Shown here: piece after piece, positions 1 to 5,622 of the stretch
How the letters are laid out: each line of letters begins with the position of its first letter
Position numbering within the stretch: the first letter of the stretch is position 1
NCBI GenBank assembly: GCA_964385195.1
Contig: CAYLOC010000127.1
Location: forward strand, 1 to 9,982
Direction of reading: 5' to 3'
Source of the DNA: CAYLOC01 sp964385195
Lineage (GTDB): Bacteria > Actinomycetota > Actinomycetes > Propionibacteriales > Nocardioidaceae
DNA length: 9,982 bases
Translations under genes and position numbers: made by a program
The notes under the pieces: model-generated
Databases searched by the model: none
Told to the model about the DNA's origin: nothing
What the model saw: only the letters and a program-made list of their open reading frames with translations

Positions 1-903
1 ATCGGTGGCTCCTCCGGCTTCTTGGGTACGGCGTTGCGCCGTCATCTGCGCGCCCACGGCCATGACGTCACCGCACTGGTACGCCGGGAGCCGGCCGAGT
101 CATACGAGGTGCAGTGGGATCCCCACGCGGGCCGCCTCGACCCAGAGACACTGACCGGCGCCGACGCGGTGCTCAACCTGTCCGGGGCGCCGATCGCCCA
201 CTGGCCGTGGACCGCGGCGTACCGGCGGAAACTGGTCGACTCGCGCGTCTCGGCAACGCGAACCCTGGCGGAGGCGGTTGCCGCCGCGGCCGATCCCCGG
301 CCGACCCTGGTCAGTGCCAGCGGCGTCAACATCTACGGCGGCGACCGGGGCGACGAGATCCTCGACGAGATGTCCACGCCGGGCACCGACACCCTGGGCC
401 AGCTGTGCCAGCAGTGGGAGGCAGCGACCGGAGCAGCCGCTGATGCAGGTGCTCGCGTCGTACACGTCCGCACCTCGCCGGTGCTGTCGGTCAACGGTGG
501 CATGCTGCCGTTGATGATGCTGCCGTTCCGGCTCGGTCTGGGCGCCCGGCTCGGCAGCGGTCGGCAATGGTTCCCCAGCGTCTCGCTGGCCGACTACCTG
601 CGCGCGGTCACCCGGTTCCTGACCGACGCGGCGCTTTCCGGCCCCTACAACATGGTGGCGCCGCAGCAGGCAACGAACACCGACCTCACCGCCGCCCTCG
701 CCCGCCACCTGCACCGGCCCGAACGACTTGCCACCACCCTCGCCGTACCGGAACGACCGGCGAGGCTGGTGCTCGGCGGGCCCGGTGACCTGTTGTTCGG
801 CAGCATCCTGGCCACCCCCGCGCGGCTGCTGGATGCCGGCTTCGAGTTCACCCACCCCGACATCGACGCGCAGTTGGCGGCCGCGGGCGAGTCGCTGACC
901 TGA
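1..903 (+). CDS. TIGR01777-family NAD(P)-binding epimerase/SDR, 5' partial
   Basis: The reading frame is open from base 1, so the start lies just outside the window. About 300 residues are present. They begin inside the dinucleotide-binding loop (GGSSGFLG at visible residues 2-9), which normally sits near residue 8 to 14, so only a few N-terminal residues should be missing. Other family marks are NLSGAPIA (59-66), YRRKLVDSR (74-82), the SASGVNIYG segment (105-113) and a C-terminal block resembling DUF1731, ending in RLLDAGFEFTHPDI. This fits an extended short-chain dehydrogenase related to YfcH and human SDR39U1, probably cytosolic and NADPH-binding. The physiological substrate of this family is not known. 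In many actinomycetes this gene lies close to sucB and lipB, as seems to be the case here. It stops with TGA at 901-903 and is convergent with the MarR gene. Confidence 0.88.
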   Translation: MGGSSGFLGTALRRHLRAHGHDVTALVRREPAESYEVQWDPHAGRLDPETLTGADAVLNLSGAPIAHWPWTAAYRRKLVDSRVSATRTLAEAVAAAADPRPTLVSASGVNIYGGDRGDEILDEMSTPGTDTLGQLCQQWEAATGAAADAGARVVHVRTSPVLSVNGGMLPLMMLPFRLGLGARLGSGRQWFPSVSLADYLRAVTRFLTDAALSGPYNMVAPQQATNTDLTAALARHLHRPERLATTLAVPERPARLVLGGPGDLLFGSILATPARLLDAGFEFTHPDIDAQLAAAGESLT

Positions 904-907
904 GTGG

Positions 908-926
908 CAGCGGCACGGCGCCGCTG
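908..926. terminator. Short hairpin between convergent genes
   Basis: The 31-bp gap between the epimerase stop and the MarR stop holds a perfect 7-bp inverted repeat, CAGCGGC (908-914) and GCCGCTG (920-926), with a 5-nt loop. A GC-rich stem between two converging genes would work on either strand, so a bidirectional terminator is the natural reading. Neither side has a T-tract, which is common in high-GC actinomycetes but weakens the call. Confidence 0.45.
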
Positions 927-934
927 TGCGGGCG

Positions 935-1861
935 CTACCGGCTCCCGGTGACCAGCGTGTGGAGCAGCGCCGCCAGCCGTTGCCGAGCGTTCGGCCCGAG
1001 GTCCTGGGTCAGCTCGGCCTCCACCTCATCAATGATCGCGGTGGCACGCTTGAGGTCGCGGCGGCCCTTGGCGGTGACCACCAGTTCGTTGGTACGGCGG
1101 TCGGTCGCGCTGGTACGCCGCTCGACCCAGCCCCCGCGCTCCAGGGCATCGACCTTGTCGACCACGGCCGCACCGCCGACCTGGAGCTCTTCGGCCAGGC
1201 GCTGCTGCGACACCGGACCCACCGCGTCGAGCACCCGTAGCGCCCCTTGCAGTCCCGGCTGCATCGACAGCCTCTCCAGCCGCGGCACCGCGATCTGGAG
1301 GGCGCGGAAATGGCTGTGCACGACGAGGAACGGGCTGAGGTCGAGGAGCGCCGTGGTCACCTCCTGGGTGAGCCGCTGCAACGCGATCGGCCGCAGCAAC
1401 CGCTTGAGCTCGCCGACCTGGGCGCGGGTCAGCGGCTCCTCGAACCTCCGAGTGCCTTCCACCGACGCGGCATGCAGCACCTCCAGGTGGGACCGTCCGT
1501 CCTCGGTGAGGTCAAGCAGGTAGCGGCGACGGTCCTCCGGGTTCCGGCGGCGTTCGACGTACCCGTCCTGCTCCAGCCCCTCGACGATGGAGACCATGAT
1601 GGTGCGGTTGACACACAGCGCCTCCCCGAGCTCCTGCTGGGATCCGAACTCCAGACCGTCGAGCATCTGCAGGACGGCGAAGTCACGGGGGTGGGATCCC
1701 GCCGGCATCAGCTCCTTCGCGACGCCTTGCGCACGCACATGGCCCCGATGCAGAAGGTAGCCGATCGAGTCTGCCAGAACCGTCGGCACCGGGTGGTACG
1801 CCGGATCAACCGGCCGTTGCCGGCAGGTGTTGTCGTCGGCAGCGGTGGAGACCTCCTTCAT
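935..1861 (-). CDS. Tandem double MarR-family transcriptional regulator
   Basis: This 308-residue protein is twice the usual MarR length of about 140-170 and contains two complete winged-helix units. Unit 1 covers roughly residues 29-163, with the HTH at 74-100 and wing DRRRYLLDLTEDG at 110-122. Unit 2 covers roughly 165-305, with the HTH at 218-244 and wing DRRTNELVVTAKG at 254-266. The units align with a period of about 144 residues, for example SQQELGEAL against SQQRLAEEL. MarR proteins normally act as homodimers, so this chain may fold as a single-chain dimer or form a four-headed dimer (inference). The divergent MFS transporter starts 119 bp away, pointing to ligand-released repression of efflux and of itself. 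The ATG at 1861 has no SD before it, but a TACAAT -10 box lies 6 nt upstream, so a leaderless message is likely. Oddly, a perfect AAGGAGGT falls within codons 2-4. A later GTG at residue 25 is an alternative start. Confidence 0.88.
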   Translation of the reverse strand: MKEVSTAADDNTCRQRPVDPAYHPVPTVLADSIGYLLHRGHVRAQGVAKELMPAGSHPRDFAVLQMLDGLEFGSQQELGEALCVNRTIMVSIVEGLEQDGYVERRRNPEDRRRYLLDLTEDGRSHLEVLHAASVEGTRRFEEPLTRAQVGELKRLLRPIALQRLTQEVTTALLDLSPFLVVHSHFRALQIAVPRLERLSMQPGLQGALRVLDAVGPVSQQRLAEELQVGGAAVVDKVDALERGGWVERRTSATDRRTNELVVTAKGRRDLKRATAIIDEVEAELTQDLGPNARQRLAALLHTLVTGSR

Positions 1862-1867
1862 GGTGAC

Positions 1868-1873
1868 ATTGTA
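1868..1873 (-). promoter_or_regulatory. -10 box of marR promoter (leaderless)
   Basis: TACAAT on the minus strand matches TATAAT at five of six positions and ends 6 nt before the marR ATG. Transcription would therefore begin at or next to the A of the start codon, giving a leaderless mRNA. I see no good -35 hexamer at 16-18 bp. The region where one would sit overlaps the repeated CGGTA motifs, which fits autoregulation. Confidence 0.5.
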
Positions 1874-1946
1874 TCGGTAACTTGATCGTTCGGTATCTTG
1901 ACGATCTATGTCATGTACCGTACGGTGGGCTACGGAACTTGTACCG
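1874..1946. promoter_or_regulatory. Candidate MarR operator region (repeated CGGTA half-sites)
   Basis: The marR-MFS control region is richer in A/T than its neighbours and full of symmetry. The 12-mer TCGGTAACTTGA (1874-1885) recurs as TCGGTATCTTGA (1890-1901), 11 of 12 identical and 16 bp apart. The core CGGTA occurs at 1875-1879 and 1891-1895, and its complement TACCG at 1916-1920 and 1942-1946. ACCGTACGGT (1917-1926) is a perfect 10-bp palindrome lying on the MFS -10 box. GATCGT (1884-1889) and ACGATC (1901-1906) form a further 6-bp inverted repeat. Which of these the regulator contacts cannot be told from sequence. Binding here would block both promoters. Confidence 0.5.
1898..1926 (+). 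promoter_or_regulatory. Promoter of the MFS gene
   Basis: TTGACG (1898-1903) is a strong -35 match. After a 17-bp spacer comes TACGGT (1921-1926), a TANNNT-type -10 box. This predicts a start near 1933 and a leader of about 48 nt that includes the ribosome-binding site. The -10 box is half of the palindrome ACCGTACGGT, so an operator here would exclude RNA polymerase. Confidence 0.5.
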
Positions 1947-1970
1947 AACCATCCGACGACCCGGGAGCCT

Positions 1971-1975
1971 GGAGG
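1971..1975 (+). promoter_or_regulatory. Ribosome-binding site deciding the MFS start
   Basis: GGAGG lies 5 nt before the ATG at 1981. It favours that start over the in-frame TTG at 1882, which would add 33 non-conserved residues translated across the promoter. Confidence 0.7.
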
Positions 1976-1980
1976 CCGAC

Positions 1981-3531
1981 ATGAACCGAAAATGGTGGAC
2001 GCTCGTCGCGGTCGTGACCGGGCTGTTCATGCTGTTGCTCGACGTCACGATCGTGATCGTGGCCCTGCCTGACATCCGGGTGGACCTGCACTCCTCGCTC
2101 AGTGACCTGCAGTGGGTGATCGACGCGTACGCCCTGAGCCTCGCGGTGTTCATGCTGACCGCCGGCGTACTCGCTGACCGCTTCGGACGCAAGAAGTTCT
2201 TCGCCCTCGGCACGGTGGTATTCACCCTCGGGTCCCTCGCGTGCGCGCTCGCCCAGTCGCCGATGGCGCTGACACTGTCCCGGGCCGGCCAGGGCGTCGG
2301 CGGCTCGATCATGTTCGCGACCTCACTGGCCCTGCTCGCCGGTGCCTACAAGGGACGGGACCGCGGGATCGCGTTCGGTGTGTTCGGGGCGTGCGCCGGT
2401 GTGGCGACCGCGATCGGCCCGGTTCTCGGTGGCGCGCTGATCCATGCGCTGGACTGGCGGTGGATCTTCCTGGTGAACCTCCCCGTCGGGGCGTTCACGG
2501 TGGCGGTGACGTGGCTGCGTGTACACGAGTCGCGCGACCCGGTACGCCGGCGGCTGGACTGGCCGGGGTTCGTCCTGTTCAGTCTGGGGCTGGGTGCCTT
2601 GATCTACGGCCTGATCCGCGGCGGCGAGGCGGGCTGGACCTCCGACCGCGTGCTCGGTTGCTTCGTGGCCGCTGCCGTGTTGCTGGTCGCGTTCGTGGCC
2701 GTGGAGCGCTTCCGGCGGGACCCGATGCTGGACCTGGGCCTGTTGCGCAAGCCCACGTTCTCCGGTGGTCTGGTGGCCGCGTTCGCGATCTCGGCGTCGC
2801 TGTTCGCCGTCCTTACCTACGTGGTGCTGTACTTCCAGTCCCAGCTGGGCTACTCCGCGCTGGGCACCGGCGAGCGGGCACTGCTGCTCAGCGGCGCGAC
2901 GTTCTTCACCGCGGCCGTGGCCGGGCGGGCGACTGCCCATGTCTCCCCGCGGGTGCTGATCGCGCCCGGGTTCGGGTTGGTCGGTCTGGGACTGTTGCTG
3001 ATGCTCGGTCTGGACAGCCAGACGACGTGGCTCCACTTCATCCCGGGGCTGATCATCGCCGGGGTCGGCTCCGGCATGGTCAACGTCCCGCTCGCAGCAA
3101 CCGCGGTCGGCGTCGTCGCCCCGTCCCGGGCCGGGATGGCCTCGGGAATCAACAACACGTTGCGCCAGGTCGGGCTGGCCACCGGGGTCGCCGCCCTGGG
3201 CTCGATCTTCTCCCACCAGCTGCAAGATGGTGTGGTCGCAGCGCTGCAGGGGACCCCCGCCGCCCAGTACGCCGATCGCATCACCGCCGGTGGTGCCGGT
3301 GCCGCTTCCGGTGCAGGGGTTCCGGACGCAGCGCGCGGCCTGGTGGCGCACGCGGTCCGGTTCGGTTTCGACGGAGCGCTGAACGACATCGTGCTGATCG
3401 GCGGCATCGTCGCGCTGGCCGCCGCGGTGATCACCGCCGTCACGATCCGCCAGAAGGACTTCGTCGACGCCTACGCCGAGGAGTCCGGCGGCACCAGCGA
3501 GGAGCCGGCCCTGGTCAGCGCGGCATCGTAA
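1981..3531 (+). CDS. MFS drug-efflux transporter, DHA2 (EmrB/QacA-like, 14-TM)
   Basis: This 516-residue integral membrane protein has the marks of proton-driven multidrug exporters of the DHA2 group. Motif D1, LDVTIVIVALP (20-30), lies in helix 1 with its acidic residue Asp21. Motif A, GVLADRFGRKK (62-72), lies in the loop after helix 2. The helix 4 Arg is in LSRAGQGVGG (99-108), and the antiporter motif C, GPVLGG (146-151), is in helix 5. Length and hydrophobic pattern fit 14 transmembrane helices, followed by a short acidic cytoplasmic tail. A small Gly/Ala-rich stretch before the last helix probably forms an external loop. It is divergent from the double-MarR gene, which probably represses it, with the substrate or a related toxic compound as inducer. 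The substrate cannot be told from sequence. Start ATG 1981 is supported by a good SD. Its 3' end overlaps the convergent lipoprotein gene by 17 bp. Confidence 0.9.
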   Translation: MNRKWWTLVAVVTGLFMLLLDVTIVIVALPDIRVDLHSSLSDLQWVIDAYALSLAVFMLTAGVLADRFGRKKFFALGTVVFTLGSLACALAQSPMALTLSRAGQGVGGSIMFATSLALLAGAYKGRDRGIAFGVFGACAGVATAIGPVLGGALIHALDWRWIFLVNLPVGAFTVAVTWLRVHESRDPVRRRLDWPGFVLFSLGLGALIYGLIRGGEAGWTSDRVLGCFVAAAVLLVAFVAVERFRRDPMLDLGLLRKPTFSGGLVAAFAISASLFAVLTYVVLYFQSQLGYSALGTGERALLLSGATFFTAAVAGRATAHVSPRVLIAPGFGLVGLGLLLMLGLDSQTTWLHFIPGLIIAGVGSGMVNVPLAATAVGVVAPSRAGMASGINNTLRQVGLATGVAALGSIFSHQLQDGVVAALQGTPAAQYADRITAGGAGAASGAGVPDAARGLVAHAVRFGFDGALNDIVLIGGIVALAAAVITAVTIRQKDFVDAYAEESGGTSEEPALVSAAS

Positions 3532-4105
3532 TCGTGGTAATCGTGGCGATGCGCCACCGTCCGTCCACCTTCTGCAGCTCGACCAGGTGCCGGTCCGGCT
3601 GGTCCCGTGGCAGCCTGCGCTGGTGGCCCGCGGTGTCGCGCGCTACCGGCCGGCCGCGGAGCCGGTCCAGCACGTCCAGCACCACCCGCCGTGGGCCGCG
3701 CTCGTGCACCCGCACCCGCTGGTACGTCGTACGGACACCACGGACGGTGAGCCCCCGCTCGACGTAGGCACGCAGCATCCGCTGGTCCCGACGCAGCGCC
3801 GGCGAGTCGGGCACGTAGACCCGACGGAGCCGGCCCGGTTCACCGGCACCCCATGCTCGGGCCCGGTGCCGGTCCAGGGTCCGCAGCACCTGCCGCCACC
3901 GGCCCGGGCGATGGTGCAGCACCACCGGTGCCGCGGTCGAGACCGCCGATGTCACGCGCACGAGGACCGGGGCCGGCAACGTGCGACGGCCCACGGCGGG
4001 AGGGGTCAGGTCCGCGGTCCGCAGGGACGCCTGCGGATTCGTCCGCGCTGCCGAGCACCCGGTGACCACGACCGCCACCGCGAGAACGACCAGGAGGATG
4101 CGCAT
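3515..4105 (-). CDS. Predicted lipoprotein of unknown function
   Basis: This encodes 196 residues. The N-terminus is a compact lipoprotein signal: Met-Arg, a hydrophobic run at residues 3-14, then the lipobox VTGC with the modifiable cysteine at 17. The mature protein should be anchored to the outer face of the cytoplasmic membrane. After a low-complexity linker to about residue 65, the rest is arginine-rich and alternates helix and strand, closing with VDGRWRIATI, an ending typical of NTF2/SnoaL-like folds. I offer that fold as a possibility only and do not recognise the family. The ATG at 4105 is chosen because it places the signal peptide at the very N-terminus; the frame is open further upstream to 4366, but that extension is antisense to lipB and would bury the signal. 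There is no clear SD and no clear -10. It diverges from lipB with 68 bp between them and overlaps the convergent MFS gene. Confidence 0.75.
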   Translation of the reverse strand: MRILLVVLAVAVVVTGCSAARTNPQASLRTADLTPPAVGRRTLPAPVLVRVTSAVSTAAPVVLHHRPGRWRQVLRTLDRHRARAWGAGEPGRLRRVYVPDSPALRRDQRMLRAYVERGLTVRGVRTTYQRVRVHERGPRRVVLDVLDRLRGRPVARDTAGHQRRLPRDQPDRHLVELQKVDGRWRIATITTITMPR

Positions 4106-4144
4106 CCGCCCAGCCTGCCCGATCCCGCGCTCCGGCCGCGGCGG

Positions 4145-4153
4145 TTGTCCACA
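4145..4153 (+). promoter_or_regulatory. Sequence matching a DnaA box
   Basis: TTGTCCACA is an exact match to the DnaA-box consensus reported for high-GC actinomycetes. It stands alone in the 68-bp gap between the lipoprotein start and lipB, next to the lipB -10 box. A single 9-mer can occur by chance, so a binding role is tentative. Confidence 0.3.
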
Positions 4154-4160
4154 AGCGGCG

Positions 4161-4166
4161 TAGCAT
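4161..4166 (+). promoter_or_regulatory. -10 box of lipB promoter (leaderless)
   Basis: TAGCAT fits the TANNNT pattern and is followed by 7 nt and then the GTG start at 4174, so transcription should begin at the start codon itself. There is no SD and no convincing -35. Confidence 0.45.
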
Positions 4167-4173
4167 CCACCCT

Positions 4174-4911
4174 GTGGCTTTGACCTTCCGTACCCTCGGT
4201 CTCGGCACGAGGATGGTGGACTATGTCGAGGCGTGGGACCTACAGCGCGACCTGCACGCCCAGCGGCTCCACGATCAGGTCGAGGACACCGTGCTGCTGC
4301 TGGAGCACCCCTCGGTCTACACCGCAGGGAAGCGGACCCAGCCGCAGGAGCGACCCCTCCATCCAACGATCCCGGTCTACGACGTCGACCGCGGGGGAAA
4401 GATCACCTGGCACGGGCCGGGGCAGCTCGTGGTCTACCCGATCGTCCGGCTGCCCGACCACGTCTACGTGGTGGACTACGTACGCCGGCTGGAAGAGTCG
4501 CTGATCCGGGCGTGCGCGGACCTGGGCGTGCCCACCGGCCGGGTGAAGGGACGCAGCGGGGTGTGGCTCGCCGCCGACGAGGCGCCGCCCGGCAGGCCCG
4601 AACGCAAGGTGGCTGCGCTCGGCGTACGCGTGGCCCGCAAGGTCACGATGCACGGGGTCGCGCTGAACTGCGACAACACCATGGCGGGGTTCGACGACAT
4701 CGTCCCGTGCGGCATCAGTGACGCGGGAGTGACCTCCCTCTCGGCTGAGCTCGGACGCGACGTCGCTGTCACCGAGGCCGCACCGTACGTCGAGCGGCAC
4801 CTGCGCACGCTGCTGGACTGGTCGCCGTACGACCGCTCCCCCGACATCGCTTGTACGCCGGGGCTGCCGGGGACCCTCGCCGCCGCGGCCGACTACCGCG
4901 CGTCCTCGTAG
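4174..4911 (+). CDS. lipB: Octanoyl-[ACP]:protein N-octanoyltransferase LipB
   Basis: LipB transfers the octanoyl group from acyl carrier protein to a lysine on lipoyl domains (E2 subunits, glycine-cleavage H protein) in the cytosol. This is the first step of endogenous lipoate assembly and provides the substrate for LipA. The 245 residues carry the family blocks in order: LLLEHPSVYTAGKR (41-54), RGGKITWHGPGQLVVYP (73-89), the lysine motif KVAALGV with catalytic Lys145, HGVALNCD (160-167) and IVPCGI with the acyl-accepting Cys179. All key residues are intact. The C-terminal 30 or so residues beyond the core are variable in the family. The GTG at 4174 is preferred because it gives the usual N-terminus and sits 7 nt after a TANNNT box. 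Its 3' end overlaps a convergent gene by 19 bp, and lipA lies about 1.7 kb further along. Confidence 0.95.
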   Translation: MALTFRTLGLGTRMVDYVEAWDLQRDLHAQRLHDQVEDTVLLLEHPSVYTAGKRTQPQERPLHPTIPVYDVDRGGKITWHGPGQLVVYPIVRLPDHVYVVDYVRRLEESLIRACADLGVPTGRVKGRSGVWLAADEAPPGRPERKVAALGVRVARKVTMHGVALNCDNTMAGFDDIVPCGISDAGVTSLSAELGRDVAVTEAAPYVERHLRTLLDWSPYDRSPDIACTPGLPGTLAAAADYRASS

Positions 4912-5474
4912 ACCTGCTGGTAGCGCCGGATCAGCATCAGGTTGGCAAGGACGTGTTCGGCCAGCTCCTGCGGGGACAACCGGAGGTCATCGAGGGAGGC
5001 GCGCTTCGGGACGGCGTCAATCGCAGCACGAAGCCGGGTCCGTTCCGTGCCGGTGAGCTGGTAGTCCTGGTCGATGTTGGACAGCACGACACGGAGGTCG
5101 CTCCGAGCGGGGTCCTCGGTCTCCTCGAGCAGGTGCAGGGCGGCGTCTAACCAACGCGAGTCGTCTGGCGGGCATTCTTCTGCCGCATCGACGACGACGC
5201 CGAACAGATCCAGGTGCGCGACCCATGCGGCGGGGTCGGTCTCCTCGTGCTCGTCGTAGGGCAGCTGCACGGCTTTGTTGATGTAACTCTTGGCCCGCTC
5301 CGGTTCGTCGTTGCCCAGCGCCCGCTGTGCCTTGGACAGGAGGTTCTCCGCCGCCTTTCGCCCGGCGGCGCTGAACGGCGCCAGCGTCTTGTTCGACTGG
5401 ATCTCGATGTCCCCGAACGGCTGGTTGGCCTGCTCGGCCAGCAAGGCCTCCAGAGGTGTCTGCTCCTCACTCAT
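4893..5474 (-). CDS. Hypothetical helical protein, possible TPR-like segment
   Basis: This encodes 193 residues that I do not assign to a family. It is acidic, with no signal peptide or membrane segment, so it is presumably cytosolic. The sequence looks all-helical. Residues about 37-75 (AGRKAAENLLSKAQRALG and what follows) resemble a single tetratricopeptide-type helical hairpin, and acidic amphipathic helices continue to the C-terminus. The ATG at 5474 is preferred over upstream in-frame starts because the extension runs through the promoter and a palindromic repeat with poor coding character. A TAGGCT -10 box ends 8 nt before it, again suggesting a leaderless message. Codon usage matches its neighbours, which argues for a real gene. 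Its last 19 bp overlap the end of lipB on the other strand. Nothing in the sequence links it to lipoate metabolism. Confidence 0.75.
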   Translation of the reverse strand: MSEEQTPLEALLAEQANQPFGDIEIQSNKTLAPFSAAGRKAAENLLSKAQRALGNDEPERAKSYINKAVQLPYDEHEETDPAAWVAHLDLFGVVVDAAEECPPDDSRWLDAALHLLEETEDPARSDLRVVLSNIDQDYQLTGTERTRLRAAIDAVPKRASLDDLRLSPQELAEHVLANLMLIRRYQQVYEDAR

Positions 5475-5482
5475 TGGCCCCG

Positions 5483-5488
5483 AGCCTA
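5483..5488 (-). promoter_or_regulatory. -10 box of the 193-residue protein gene (leaderless)
   Basis: TAGGCT on the minus strand is followed by 8 nt and then the ATG at 5474. The expected -35 zone (about 5506-5511) lies inside the nearer 30-bp palindromic repeat, so anything binding that repeat could control this promoter. Confidence 0.4.
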
Positions 5489-5499
5489 CCCGCCGGGGG

Positions 5500-5529
5500 C
5501 ACAACCGCGCATATGAGGAGTTGTGACCA
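5500..5529. repeat. 30-bp palindromic repeat, copy A
   Basis: This copy starts CACAAC and ends GTTGTGACCA, with the dyad CACAAC (5500-5505) / GTTGTG (5520-5525) around a CATATG centre. It matches copy B at 27 of 30 positions. It lies in the 148-bp gap upstream of the 193-residue protein gene and downstream of the oxidoreductase stop. Confidence 0.7.
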
Positions 5530-5550
5530 CGCCACAGCCGATAACACCGC

Positions 5551-5580
5551 CACAACTGCGCATTTGAAGAGTTGTGACCA
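5551..5580. repeat. 30-bp palindromic repeat, copy B
   Basis: This is the second copy, 51 bp from copy A, with 7-bp arms CACAACT (5551-5557) / AGTTGTG (5570-5576). It differs from copy A at three positions (7, 14 and 18). The loop sequence is conserved as well as the arms, which suits a protein-binding site or an amplified intergenic element better than a simple terminator. Confidence 0.7.
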
Positions 5581-5622
5581 GGCGACGTCGTGTGAAGGGC
5601 AGCCGCCTTCCAGCCCGGGCGG

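Noticed and set aside
1882..1980. 33-residue N-terminal extension of the MFS protein from TTG
   Set aside because: It crosses the promoter and operator-like repeats; the ATG at 1981 has a proper SD and the normal family N-terminus.
2241..3767. 508-codon open frame on + strand across the MFS gene
   Set aside because: It is the arginine/proline-rich off-frame shadow typical of GC-rich coding DNA, and the MFS frame has clear family motifs.
4106..4366. Upstream extension of the lipoprotein frame
   Set aside because: It would lie antisense to lipB and put the signal peptide in the middle of the protein.
5500..5580. CRISPR array
   Set aside because: There are only two repeats, with one 21-nt gap, a palindromic nature and no cas genes nearby.
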